Source of the DNA: Hymenopellis radicata
Taxonomy: Eukaryota; Basidiomycota; Agaricomycetes; Agaricales; Physalacriaceae
Assembly: GCA_015501595.1 (NCBI GenBank)
Contig: JADNRX010000200.1
Location: forward strand, 1 to 64,000
DNA length: 64,000 nucleotides
Direction: 5' to 3'
The stretch's first letter is position 1; every line of letters begins with the position of its first letter. Below, in pieces: positions 21,986 through 33,840 of this stretch. The translations under genes were made by a program, and so were the position numbers. The notes beneath the pieces were generated by a model. The model worked only from the letters and a program-made list of their open reading frames with translations, did not search any database and was not told the origin of the DNA.

Positions 21986-22473
21986 TGCAGGGTTCTTTTT
22001 TTGGCTTTACCAGAACCATCATCAAGACCGACCTCGAGGTGGTTTCTAAAGGTTATAAATTATTTGCGATGGACCTAGAGCCAGTCATCGACACCAAACT
22101 GTTCCGCTCATGGGGTGTTGGAGCTTGGAAACCGGCCAGTCATGAAACACCTTTAGACGCGTGTTTCCAAGAAGTGCTCGAGGTATCCTTGTTTTCTTGA
22201 TTGCTTTTGATCTGTATCTGACGAACTTTCAGGCAGTAGAAGACCGCGTCGATGAACTGATGCCCGTCCCCAATTCTCCTACATTCGATAAACTCGTTCT
22301 AAAAAATCTCTGGGAAGTCGCCCCGTCCGAGAATATCTTGGAATGGCTCGTAACTCTGTCAACACTGTCTTCCTTCCACGTCATGCTGGCAGACGTATCC
22401 ATATTCGACCGCTCTGGTCCCGCCGCACCGGCGCTTCCCAAGCTTCATACAATGATCAGCAAGGCGATTCATA

Positions 22474-22726
22474 CTGTACCGTTTCGACCATAGGTTCGCG
22501 GCATGTGACGCAATACGCCGCGAACCTACAGCGAACAGCTTCGTTTCCAGGCACAGACGCGGGAATTACCTGATTTGGACGCCCCGCCGCTAGGCGGGGC
22601 CGAAAATTTCCATTTTGGGCGATCTGTGCCTGGAAAAATGCACCGTGACGCGATATGGGCTATCTATAGCTTCGCTTCGCGACGGTCCGTGATCTGGTAT
22701 GCGAATTACCGGTCGAAACGGTACAG
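22474..22726. mobile_element. 253-bp MITE with TA target duplication, copy B, inside an exon
   Basis: Same 16-bp ends as copy A (CTGTACCGTTTCGACC / inverted), same length of 253 bp, and the same CGCCGCGAACCTACAG-type internal palindromes. Flanked by TA at 22472-22473 and 22727-22728. Without the element and one TA, the coding frame reads ...SKAIHNLSNWVELVAKF without interruption, so the insertion is in an exon of the JmjC gene. Element plus duplication is 255 bp, a multiple of three, but a TAG occurs just inside it. Confidence 0.92.
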
Positions 22727-23776
22727 TAACCTGTCTAATTGGGTGGAACTGGTCGCCAAGTTTATCGACGAGCTTTCTAAACACAGGCATGAAATGGCAA
22801 CGTCTGCACTTACCAGCCATGCACCCACGGACTCTGGCTCAAAGGAGTCTCGAGTCGCTACATTTCTGCTCAGCATGCGCCAGGGTGTTAATCTCATCGC
22901 TTTGAACAACAAGTACAGTACAGTACTGAAGGTGATATGTGCGTTGCGTTGTGTTATAGTAAGCCTATCTTAACCATAGTTAGCATATAACTCATGAGCC
23001 TTTGTGTAGTATGGATAAGCGGGATTGAAAAACCTACAAACGTGAGTACGAAGCCTTTCACATGTGGAAGAAGTTGCATTAATTTGAGACACTAGGGCCA
23101 ATGACGCATCGCCTGAACAACAACAAGTCCCCATTAACGCAACAGACTTTACTGATACCGACAAAAGTATCTTCAATGCCGGCCTGTATATCTCGCCTAT
23201 CGCTTGGTTTATGGCAGGGTCCTCGTTCTATAAACTTCCGTTACCTGGCTTGGTGTGTTTTCGGGAACGTTACGCTCATCTCATGCCCGAGCGGCCTCCC
23301 CTTCTGAAAAAGCTGGAAATCGATATATTAAAGCTAATGATCCGAGCTGCCACCGGTTATATAACGGTGTGGGATGTCTTGCGGGGACTCGGCGATCTTG
23401 GTGCAGATCTGGAGGAGGTGAAAAAGGACGAGCAATCAAAACATTGGTTTACGGCCGTCGAGACGCAGGTCATAGAAACAGCGCCTGAGATTGGCAAAGA
23501 TGGTTTCCCCATTACTACGTCCGGCGCATCAGGCGCCGACTCAGCTCCTGCCGCTTCCTCTAATGGCCCGGCAGCCTCACAAGCTCCACAAGGTAGTCAA
23601 GAAGGAACAGCTGCTCCTGCCAATGCTGTAGGCCAAAACACATCGAACGCAGGCGGGACGCAGGCACCTGCGATGGAGGCCAACATGCAGATCGAGAAAG
23701 AGAAGAAGGAGAAGCAGAAGGGGAATAAGAAGAAGGGGCCGAAACCTGGTTCCAAACGGAAGCATAGAGGAGAGGA

Positions 23777-23868
23777 TAGCGATGAGGACGACATCGACGA
23801 GGAGGAGGAGGAGGAGAAAGAGGAGGAGGAAGAAGAGGAAGAAGAGGAAGAAGAGGAAGAAGAAATGA
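23777..23868 (+). repeat. Purine (GAG/GAA) run encoding poly-Glu
   Basis: A nearly pure purine stretch encoding DEDDIDEEEEEEKEEEEEEE-type sequence in the JmjC gene. Interruptions by GAA among GAG codons suggest it is older than a fresh slippage tract. Its antisense frame (Ser/Phe-rich) is an artefact. Confidence 0.85.
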
Positions 23869-26082
23869 ATAAGATGGCGGTTGAGGAGGAGGACCCAGAT
23901 GAGGAGATGCTGAAACCCGATTTGTTCATGGAAAAAACGTTGGATATAGAGGAGCGTCGCCGTAAGAAAATCAAGTTATTTACGGAGGAAGACGAAAAGC
24001 TAGAAAAGTGGCAAGTCGAACGGCGCCGACGACAGCACCCACTGCTCTCTTTTAGGCCCACTTCCCATGCACGTCCCCTTGCAAACACTACCCTTAACGC
24101 AAAAGTCCGTCAATCAGATGACAGATTGACCAATGTATGACTTTTGCTTAAAGTATTGACAAGAGATGCTAACTGACGGTGTAGCGTACTGTTCACCCGA
24201 TTCACTTCAAGGCCCTTCGCCTGCAAGAGAATAAATGGGAAGACTTTGAAGTTTACCCATTGGAAACCGCTGTATGTTTTTTTTTGAACAATTCTTATAC
24301 AAGGGACGCTCACATTCTGTCCCAGCGGTCGACCATGTCCGACATGTTACGCATTTTCAACAAATACCGTGTCGATCTTGGAATCGAAGATGCTGAGACG
24401 GAGGTTGACTTGGGCTGGCTGGTTATCATACCTTGGGATAAATTCAACAGCAAGTCCATCATGCAACAAAGGGACATTCTGGCTCGTGCCAGTGTTTGCA
24501 TTCACCATTTCCCTATTACCGTGCCTCCAATGACAATGCGAGAAGAAGATTTGCAAACTATAGGAAACATTCACGTTAAGCGAGACATGCAAAGTAGGTT
24601 ACTTATGGTTTTTGCCAGCTATGCCGATTCTGACTCAGCCATAGGTCCCTACTTGCGACAAGCAGCCTCAGAAAGTAAATCGCATCTTGGAATCCATCTC
24701 AAGCGTTCGTTACTTGAATTCAAAGTACAAAATGAGCTTGGTGATGAGGGTGAAGTGCTCAACGCGATCGACTTACCACGTAACAATGCACATCCACAAC
24801 CGTTCATCATCAAGTATGTGCAGAATCACTCCTTTCAGCTCATGTTACTGAAAGCTTTACAGCCAATTTGCTACCCATGAAGTTGCGTTGAATCATACTG
24901 AGTTTGCCTTTTCGGCGATAGAACATACGGACGCGCGACAGGGGCTGCAATGGTACTTGCTTGGGATGAAGAGTGTTGATAGCCATGGCCATGTTGACTT
25001 TGGCGGAGCAGATACCTATGTTGAGCCTCAGAGTGGGTTAAAAGCATGGGTTGTCATGGACCGAGGCTATGAGCCACATGCGTACGTTCAGCTGCTCAGA
25101 CGGTGGCAAGAAGATGAAATCGAGATCGGTCTTAATGAAGACAAAGACGAAGGCACTGAAGAGGAGCGAGAAAGGCGTCGCCAAGACAAATACCCTCTTA
25201 AATGTGCCTTCCTGATGCTCGAACCAGGAACATTACTGTATGTATTTATCATATGTGGATACACGTACTGACGCTACACAGGATGATGCGTGGCTGTACA
25301 GAGCACTATGTCCTCACCGTTGAGACATCCATTGTGACTGGTGGACAGTTCATACCAGCTGCAAGAATGAAGGCATCTGTGGTTGGGCTCATCCACACGA
25401 TGTTACTGGACTACGTGGTCACGAATATCACTCATCTGAACTTCTGGGCGTTATATGCACGGATATTCATATTTTGGTTTCACAACGTAAAGCAGGACGA
25501 GGGTAAGCCTGACCCATGTTCATGTCTAACTTATGAGCTTACATGTGTTCAGGCTTGAATGGCGTTATCAATATTCATATTCCGGATTATCGCCAACCTG
25601 AAGGACTATCTAACATCGTCGCGCTTGGCAACCTCATGTTATTTGGAACAGCAATCTTGCTTCCAGACGAGAAGGCAGAGGTTTTCGTCGAAATCGAAAC
25701 AGCGAAGGATTGTTACTTGCGCTTCATTGAGTGGCATTCGGATCGGTTCCAAATAAACGCCGACAACGCATGGGATACGGAAAGGTCGTACTTTTATTGC
25801 GAAACTCTTCACTTTATACGGTCTTTACTTCACTTCTCCGTGGTTGTCTCTCAATTTCAGATGGAGGTCCGAAACCGAGAAGTCATCGTAGATGACATTG
25901 TTGGGAACTTGAAGAAAGTATGGACAGCGGGAACCCAGGACGCGAATTTTGTCGTAACGATGGGGGATGCACCTGATTGGGCTGAATTACTGTCGGAAGC
26001 AAACCGTCGGGCGGAGAATATGGACGGTGAACTGGATGCTTCATTTTTTGGACCACTCCCTTCTGCCATTGTTGCATTGTAA

Positions 26083-26703
26083 TATCCATTCATATCTGAG
26101 CTTGGTACTAGGTTGTTATTGGAGAGATGTAAACGTATATAAAATTGGACCATCTACGATCTAAATTATGTGAATTCTTGGTCGAAGAACTTAGCGCCCC
26201 AAGTCAGCAGCATCAAGAAGTGAATCAATCACAATCTGAAGATATAGCAAAGATTAACGTTATCCATGGGCGTTGCAGTTTCGTTGGCCGTTCAGTAAGT
26301 TGGAAGCGTGTGGTGGCCCCGAAACGGTTTGATCGCCGTGACATGCATGAGTAGACATTCGCGATGAGATTTACCAAGACCCGAACCGAGCCGAACACTA
26401 ACATAAAACAGTGGAAAGAAAAGTGTCATATCCAATAACCCACATTAAATAAGGAGCGTTATTGCTGCTACCAATAGCTATCCGGGTATACGGAACGTCA
26501 ACCCGAATGGTCATTAGCAACCGAAGTCAAAAACGGAGCGTCAAGTGATTAGTCAGCTTCCGCTTCGTGTTCACTAACCACCACTTTGTAGGCATGTAAC
26601 ACAATAAGATTGATGGGTATACTACGCGGTACTGCTATTAAAATACAGGAGGTAAATAATGTATCAAGCCATTCAAATAAGCGTCATGTAAGGGTATATG
26701 ATA
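26083..26703. repeat. Spacer with a degenerate copy of the 285-bp inverted-repeat element
   Basis: At about 26470-26640 it shares, in order, ATCCGGGTATACGGAACGTC, ACCCGAATGGTCATTAGC, CTAACCACCACTTTGTAG, ACACAATAAGATTGATGG and GGTACTGCTAT with the element at 21676-21960. No gene seen between the two convergent genes. Confidence 0.55.
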
Positions 26704-29413
26704 TCAAGATTTCTGGGAGCGCGTATTGCGGGTGGATGAACTAGCAGGGACGTACTCATCATCTCCGGATGGGCGATTCTTTCGCTTCTTGCTAGGTGTG
26801 TTGGATTCGCGGCTTTTCTGGGGCGTGCTCGGTACTGACGTGGAGGGGGGCAGCGCCAATATGATCACGAATTGGACGTTGAAAGACAAGACTGTGTCAT
26901 CCTGGGCCGTATAGGTGTTTATGCAGTTTCCAACCACCACTAAAGAATCAGCAGGCACCTCCTGTTTGCCGTCCTTGTAAACCTTCAGGGTGTTGCCCTT
27001 TAGAGCTTTCCATAGGTTCATGCCTGGATCAATGCCACCGGTCGCGTCGTAAATGGGAACTGAAGAGTTGATAAATATAATGAGATGACGAATATATGTG
27101 TTCTTACTCGCTGCTGCGAATGGCTGCGTGGCGGGATAGGCGATGGGCTGCACAGGCTTCGAAGGCGAAGATCGCGATGGAGTCGAAGGGGTTGACGCAA
27201 ACATGGATGTAGATTTCACTGGGGATGACCTGGGCGAGCTCACACCCGCCTTAGTAAGATCTAATGATCAAAGAGTCAGATTTAATACTAATTCCAACCG
27301 CAAAGGACATGCCTGGATACGACAGCGTCTTCCAATTAGGTTCGATTGTACTGTTGGCCGTGGGATATGTCGAGGATGACATGGAGAGGCGTTCCGTACC
27401 ATCGACTTCAACTGTTGTAAAGGCCACGGACTTTTCTCTGAAGCCGAACACGACGCCTAAAACAGCCGTCAAAAGATTATGGCTTTGATCCATGGGAATG
27501 TAGGTGAAACCATGGCCCTTGCTTGTCGGGGTACGAGCGACAGATGTCCTCAGGTTTGAACTGACACACAATCCAACTTCCAGCGACACAACAGTCCCAT
27601 TGTCTTCGGCGAAAACTAGGTTGTGACCTGTCGATCCAGTAGCGGTTTGGTACTTGAGCAGTTCAAACGTGTCGGGATCACAATTCCCAATATTGGCGAA
27701 CATGTCTTCGTGGGCAAACGAAAGAAAGGCGACAAAGGAACTAGCATGAATGGTAAGGAATATGATCGGACAATTTGTTATTCACTCACGCAAAGCCTTT
27801 AGGATCAAATCTTTTCAGAGCGGGGTGGTCGAATGAAAATGTCCAAAGATTGAGCTTCGCATGAGCACGATAGGTAGGCGTTAGTGTTGACATTCTGTGA
27901 AAAGGTGAGTCCAACGCAAATTACAGAATGTAAGACTAACGGTAGACCAGCGTTGGGATGCTTAAGATACAAGATATGCAAAGGATGGCCGGCTTCGCAG
28001 TATTCTTGAAGGATGGGACCATCAACATTAGCGGAACTCTTCGGCTTTCGTCCTTGAGCTGCAAGTCGTTCGGCAGCGCCTTCAGCTTCATTATCTTCTT
28101 CATATCGGGTATACTCATCCTCTGAATTTGTCTTAGATTGGGTATAAAGTTGGTGAGAAAGCACGCACCAAGATATTTACGTCTTTCTTTCGCCGGCTGA
28201 TCAAGGGCCTTGAACATGTCGGCGACTTCGGGTAGGTCTTCGGATTGCGGCCTTCAAGATGGTTAAATTGTTGTCGATAAGCGGAAATCAACTCACGTTT
28301 CGCGGTGCGATACTTTCTTCTTGTTCCTTCTCTTATTGGACGCATCACTGTGGTCCTCATCTGAGTCGACTACAAAACCGTCACGTTGATATCCGTGTTT
28401 GGTGGCAGGGCCGTCCTCATCCGTGGAAACGACAATGGTTTCCAGTACCGGAACATTCCGCTTGGAAGACGATTGGAAACTGTTCGCCATATCAGTCACA
28501 AAGATGGAAAGATTGGTATTATACGAACCGAGAGCCGCCTTGCTTGGCTTCTTGTTTAACGTCAATTGGTTCGTCGCCTGCAAAATTGAAAGCGCCTGAT
28601 CTATTACAGCAAGTGTGAAAGATGGGTGAATGAATAAGAAAAAAAATCATACGAAGATAGAAACCCAGGGTATTCCTTGCCAAATGCTTGGATGGCAGCT
28701 AGCGCTTTTTGACGAGTGTCAGGGCTATAAGGGATGTGATCAGAAGTGTATAAACATGTATGTTGATGTCTCACCTAGCCTTGGACCGTTGGATCCTGTT
28801 GACGACGTCTTTCTTAACACTTGCTTTGCCTTTTCCTTTTGGATCTTTGGGCAACTCTTCCTCGCTTTCAACAGCTCTATTTAAACAGTCAACGCAAGAA
28901 TTTGGAAGGAGGGGAAAGCCTACTCCATGTCTACGATGGATTCGCGAGCTCCACGATGCGAACGAGTTTTGGAAGATGCCTTATCCACAAAGACAGAATT
29001 ATCTTCCTCATCATCGGACCTTGATAGTTGTAAGTAGCTGGTTAATGTTGATAAAAAGCACACGTACTCAACGGTGGCCTTAGATTTTATAGACCGTTTG
29101 CGACGCCTGGCAGGGGGAGGCTCATCGTCAGAACTATGGATGTCGATTAGCGTACACAATCAGAAATAAAAGGTTATCTTACTGGACGGTCAATAATGGT
29201 TCCTCGTCACAGATGGGCGCCGGAGACTTGAGACGAATATGACGGCTTAACTTGGCCTGAACGACCGACTGACCCTCGTCTCGGTCACTGCAAATGATCA
29301 GGCTAACAAATTTGCAGCAGAATGATAGCGGCATACGGAACGTCCATCTCCATAACGGGTTCGCCCAACACGCTTCGCATCAACACAGCGTGATCTATAA
29401 GAGATTTCGACAT
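26704..29413 (-). CDS. Unrecognised many-exon protein
   Basis: Minus strand from the ATG at 29413 (MSKSLIDHAVLMRSVLGEP) to the stop at 26704. Well-supported introns keep frame: 29336-29288 (49 bp), 29182-29134 (49), 29067-29020 (48), 28923-28877 (47) and 28774-28725 (50). Later exons read ALDQPAKERRKYL, DEYTRYEEDNEAEGAAERLA, WTFSFDHPALKRFDPKGF, MFANIGNCDPDTFELLKYQ... and end in a Ser/Pro-rich tail TPSKKRKNRPSGDDEYVP with a possible nuclear localisation signal. The protein has many acidic Ser/Asp patches (SDDEPPPARRRKRS, SSDDEEDNSVF). I recognise no domain. One junction near 28.60-28.68 kb does not close in frame with the sites I can see, so either an unusual splice or a mutation is present there. 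A nuclear role is only suggested by the basic and acidic patches. Confidence 0.6.
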
Positions 29414-29763
29414 GATAGTTGGGACGCAATGTCGAGGAGGCAGTGGCTGATTTATAAAGGGACTAAGATCTCCAGGTGATTATTGCTTTCTCCCAGGGGA
29501 TTACACCTGAATTCGATTGACAGCGAACAATGTATATGGAGCGACAACCGGCACACGCGTTAGCTGACAACTCACAAGGTATGCGGTGTAACACCAGCAA
29601 CATCAGTCGATTGACGTTCCAAATTAAAACGTCATTTAGTACAGGAGGGCTATTACTAAATTATTGAAGCAAGGAGAGGGTTCATTCGATCTAGGAGAAA
29701 AAAATATGCAAGTTGCGCCGCGTCTATCCTTGAGTTCGAACAGTGACTTCGTTCAGTGAGTTC
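29414..29763. other. Divergent spacer
   Basis: Lies between the starts of the minus-strand gene (29413) and the plus-strand gene (29764), so it probably holds both promoters. No recognised motif. Confidence 0.35.
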
Positions 29764-30912
29764 ATGGAGTCGTTTTATGACCAGGAAGGTGCCTGTAAGT
29801 GCTAGGACATTCTTGAGGAAGTAGAAGCTTACAAACCATCAGGCATTGCTAGTAAGATACACATCCTCAATCGGACATCCACAGTGGAACATCACTTGTA
29901 CTTCGAGGTCAGGTCCATATTGGATATCAAGTTCGGTTACTGAAGTCATGCGAACAGGACTCGTTTACCGACTACAACATTGTATCGGCTGATGGTGGAA
30001 AGACTCATCGTTTTGCTGAAGTGGCGAACGTAGAGCATGTGGACGAAGACACCACTGATGAGGTCTACGCGGAGCATGAGGAAGTTAGTTTCTATGTTGA
30101 GGGCATTATTTCCGAAGCTACATTGCCGCCTTTCAAAGTGAATGCGACGTACGTGCTTAACAGCTTTATTCGACCTATTCTGATTATAGAGTAGACGGCC
30201 GGCCATTATGGAGCAGTCCATTCAAATCACTGGACTAGGTAACGATGCATTTAAGATATGCGTTGACGCCATCCGGAATGCCATTCTCGCCTTCGACCGG
30301 GAATTCGCCCGTGGAGACATGGAGCCATGGCATTGCTCGACCTACAGGGAACACGAAGCTTTGACCTTCTCAAATCGTCTATTCGAAAGGGACAACCGTG
30401 GATTGAAAGAGGTCGAGTTATCGGTTGGAATGGATGATCGACATATCTTGAGGAATTGGGCCGTAAAGGCAGGGTTCACGCACACCGAAGACAACCAGGT
30501 TCTGTACGGTAAAGCGGTGGAGATGGACGACGGCGATCTTGAGTGAGTTCACTATGCGTTATTCAACATGTCTTACTAACGCCGCCGACGAGAATCATAT
30601 CGTCAAAGCCCCAGACGTTCAGGATAGGCGACATTGTGTCCATCAAGTTTACCCCGATGATCGTACCCATCAAGTTCAACAAGGATCGACCCGAACAGAC
30701 TTACAAGCGAAGAATGCGTTTGAAGTTGCGCGCCATCATTCTATTGGATTCTTCTTACACCGACGTAAGAGACAGATCGACTGAATGATATGACGCTAAT
30801 TCGATTGGAATAGGAATGTAACCGAACAAGGATGAAACAGGGCGCCAATAGGGTCGCGACTGAACGCAAAGCCACGACCTCGAACCCGCTTAAGCGGAAG
30901 ATCTGTTTCTAA
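29764..30912 (+). CDS. Uncharacterised six-exon protein, 302 residues
   Basis: Exons 29764-29794, 29843-29907, 29958-30148, 30192-30542, 30593-30764 and 30814-30912; introns of 48, 50, 43, 50 and 49 bp, all GT...AG, and the joined frame is open from MESFYDQEGA to KRKICF. The last-but-one exon has FRIGDIVSIKFTPMIVPIKF followed by LKLRAIILLDSSYTD. I associate this GDIV...VP...LRAI-LLD pattern with a common protein family of unknown function in mushroom genomes, often beside transposons. No catalytic motif is seen; the small C-terminal tail is basic. The consistent splicing suggests an intact gene. Confidence 0.7.
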
Positions 30913-31226
30913 TCACTACACTCCTCTGCATTACGAACGTATACTATTAATAAATCAGTACTTAGAATATGAGCACGATCATATTCGATTTAGAAATGAC
31001 AATGCAAGAAAAATTGGATTGACAAGGTGAATGCGTTTACTTTTCAAATCGCTCTCTGAGCGCTCTCCTTTTTCTATAAACATCGCAATTAAGCTATAAT
31101 CACTTGGCGTTGACAAGGAGGCTAGGCGTTTAGCGAATGCGCTCGCTCCCTAAGCCCCTTTCAAAACGGCCCCCTCAAAGATCCATTCAAAAGCTTCACA
31201 CATGAAGTGAGGCGGCCTTATCGAGC
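30913..31226. other. Spacer, nothing recognised
   Basis: Short intergenic stretch between two plus-strand genes; no repeat or motif stands out. Confidence 0.3.
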
Positions 31227-32293
31227 ATGTCTCAATTCGTTTGGCCAGCAGTAAATGACGAATGCGATGAATTCTGGTAAGAAGAACACACCTTTCATCA
31301 TCATACGCTGACAAGATTAATATAGGAAAGACGTATTCGAAACCGCCGTACTCCCCCACTTGAATGCGTATGAACTCTGGATCGTCAAACAGACCTGCAG
31401 TGCTATGAGAGCGAAAGTGGAGAGGCATTTGACGTTACATCCCGCTCTTGATCTCATCCTCCGTCCATTTTTCCCAAATGCTGCTTCCGCTTTCGTCCAG
31501 GTTTTGCGACAGACGAAGGCGTATGTTTCTGGATCTGCAGCACTCGCGTACTTCACCCGGAACGTTAACCGTGACCGGGTTGGCGATCTCGACATCTACG
31601 TCGTTGTGGCCGCTGCCGACTTTATCGCGACCTTCTTACGCAAACAAGGCTATCATTTCGTGCCATACCAATGGCAGTCGCACTTTGAGGAATTCCGGAG
31701 TGACGAAAGGCTTAGACCGTACCTCGGTGAACATATTTTGGATGTGTTGAACTTCAATAATGGTGACGAGACCGTCCAACTTATCGTCGTAAAGTCGAGC
31801 CCCTTGGCCGCGGTATTGGATCACCATTCCAGTAAGTTTTCCCAAGCTTAGCAACTTACATACTGATGTGTTAACAGCGGTCGTGACCGTCTTCATGGAT
31901 GGCTATCACGCAGCGTGTCTCTACCCAGAGTTGACCTTCAAGTTAAAGGTCAACGTTGCCGGCTGCGGAACGAAAACACGAGAGTTGTCTGCGAGGAAGA
32001 AATACGAGGATCGGGGATGGCGTTGCATTAGCCGTCGTGACGAATTAAACGGGTTGCGGGAAATGTATCTCTGAGAAATTCGAACGATGGGCGACAAGGC
32101 TTGTTGGATCGAGACCGTCGGGGAAGATCATGGATTTATTCCGGCATCTCAATCGTGGTCTGCAATGCCCTCGCATGGAATTCACGTCAAGTTGCATTAT
32201 AACGTTTTCCGACGAGATCGCATGCGATTCCCGACGTGCATCGACGTCGCCATATCACGCATGGCGGACTTCCCGGTTTTTAATTGGTGAGGC
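31227..32293 (+). pseudogene. Nucleotidyltransferase-like protein with one internal stop
   Basis: Exon 1 is 31227-31276 (MSQFVWPAVNDECDEFW), exon 2 is 31326-31831, exon 3 from 31878; the introns are 49 and 46 bp. Exon 2 contains VSGSAALAYFTR, then VGDLDIYVVV and IATFLRKQGYHF: the GS...DLDIYV arrangement of nucleotidyltransferase-fold proteins (GS motif and an Asp-x-Asp pair). Exon 3 reads VVTVFMDGYHAACLYPELTF, RKKYEDRGWRC, then TGA at 32072-32074, and continues open in the same frame through GDKACWIETVGEDHGF to 32290. A single CGA to TGA change would explain the stop. Alternatively the shorter protein is real. The reaction and substrate are unknown; similar standalone genes are frequent in mushrooms. 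Confidence 0.65.
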
Positions 32294-33840
32294 CCATCTA
32301 ATTTTTCCAGCAAACTCTTAATGATGATAATAGGTCGGACTTTGACTTTGATGCATGTTGCCGTACTCTTACCGACACCACTCAACCAGACGAGTTGAGG
32401 AGAATCATGGCAGTTAATTTTATGTCGCACAAGCATATCCAAGATTGCTATTCTTGGAGGAGCGGTCAGAGAGTGTGTGAGAATATTAAACGAATCTTGT
32501 AGAGAAGACCGTTCGAGTATACCGTACGACCATATTACTGCCTGCTTCATCGAATGACATATCTTATACCCTACTTGATACTATCACTTTGCATTCATTT
32601 TACAAGCAAATGGCGGTTACAATGACTATTTGCCCAGCTCGGTACTGGCCATCATGTGAAGGAACCCTAACCCCTTGACATCCGAGCACGGATGGCATAG
32701 GATTAGGATCACCGGTTGGATGATTACAGTAGTAGAAAGTCCTATCGAGTGCAGACTGCAACGATTCATCTGTCACTCAGCTCTGATGGCCATCCTCACA
32801 TCAATACATAGTCAGTCATTGCCCGGTCTAACTTTTCATCACCTTCAAGTGTTGAGGACAATCAAGGCCACCGTCAACGCCGCCTTGGGTTTGTTAAGTG
32901 GTCATCTGCAGTATGTTATCCGGTCGATCAGGATTGACTAACCCTTAAGCAGCTTTGAGTTTGACAATGACTAAGACGAAAATATTCTTCAACGCTGCCC
33001 TCAACTTGAATCGAGGTGTTCTTGATTGGTATTGACTGAAACGTTTGAGGCCCAGCGGGATCAAGGTGAGTGCTCCACCGGTTCCTAGGAGGCATTCGCG
33101 ACGAAGTAAAAGTGAATAAGAATAATAAAAACACGATACATCACAAGGGAACTGACCGTGCCAGCGGACGAGGAAGAATAAGAGGAGTTGACGGTGCAGG
33201 GGCAGCCACTAGTTTTAGACACGAGAAAGTTGTATGGACATACAGTATTCCAGAACGAGCACCAAAGAACGACATTCCTATTGACGATCTAATACAGACC
33301 ACGTAACAAATGACAATATTTCGCCTCATCAAGTCAGGTGAAGCCCATTAGGGTGGCGGAAGAAAGCCGTTGTTTTTTACCACAGGCCTTTTTTACTGTA
33401 AATATGATGTCATTGTAAATTACAAGTGCGCGGACGGGCGGGTGGACGGATGTAAGTTACCAAAAAGTGATCACATGTCCCAAGTGTCTGCCAAAAAAAA
33501 ACACCCCCCAACGCCTCATATGAATTCAGCTTTATGTTCAACTAAATTACCTTTCATCATGCAGATTCCCTGTAATATTATTCGCTTGTACTCAATAAGA
33601 TGTTGGTGGGTATTCGCACTGTCCTGTGCACAGAACGCGCCGAAGCACGCGCCACCCTAAAGTCCATACGTGATTAATGAAGCGCGTGACTTGGCCATGG
33701 CGGTTAACTTGAATACTATACATGTGATTTATGTACCACGTAACTTGGCCGCGGCGGTTGACTGTTTCATTCCTCAGGCCTCAATAAGAAGCCAGGGCAC
33801 AGCCCTCGTAAACTCGGGCCGATAGTGCCCCGGAATTAAC
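32291..33840. other. Gene-free spacer at the edge of the transposon-rich block
   Basis: No convincing coding region. It contains the palindromic repeat copy at 32661-32713. Near 33,683-33,765 a short imperfect repeat occurs: CGTGACTTGGCCATGGCGGTTAA and CGTAACTTGGCCGCGGCGGTTGA. Other short frames lack recognisable motifs. Confidence 0.4.
32661..32713 (+). repeat. Short palindromic repeat, copy 4
   Basis: GGAACCCTAACCCCTTGACA TCCGAGCACGGATGGCATAG GATTAGGATCACC (split). A hairpin can form around CATCCGAGCACGGATG, with CCTAACC opposite GGATTAGG. Confidence 0.7.

Larger units (their letters stand above)
22000..26082 (+). pseudogene. Large JmjC-domain protein gene, split by a MITE
   Basis: Multi-exon plus-strand gene. 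Coding blocks: ~22000-22182, 22233-22473, then the 253-bp MITE, 22727-~22930, ~23096-24156, then exons to the TAA at 26082. Clear introns include 22183-22232 (50 bp), 24157-24206 (GTATGA...CTAACTGAC...GTGTAG) and short ones near 24270, 24595, 24820, 25240 and 25505. The N-terminal half is unrecognised. The middle has an Ala/Pro-rich stretch, a basic segment and a long Glu run. The C-terminal part has GLQWYLLGMKS, HGHVDFGGADTYVEPQSG (HxD iron ligands at 24990-24998) and, after an intron, GCTEHYVLTVETS with a likely third His, matching the JmjC 2-oxoglutarate oxygenase fold. The product may be a histone or protein hydroxylase/demethylase. The MITE adds a stop, so the present allele is probably truncated. 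The 5' end and the 22.93-23.10 kb junction are unresolved. Confidence 0.65.

Noticed and set aside
23597..24088. Minus-strand 163-codon Ser/Phe-rich frame
   Set aside because: It is the antisense of the Glu-rich segment of the JmjC gene; simple purine/pyrimidine bias keeps it open.
29288..29307. 20-bp GTTAGC...TGCAG intron at the start of the 26.7-29.4 kb gene
   Set aside because: Too short; the 49-bp GTATGC...TGCAG version (29336-29288) keeps frame and fits the usual size.
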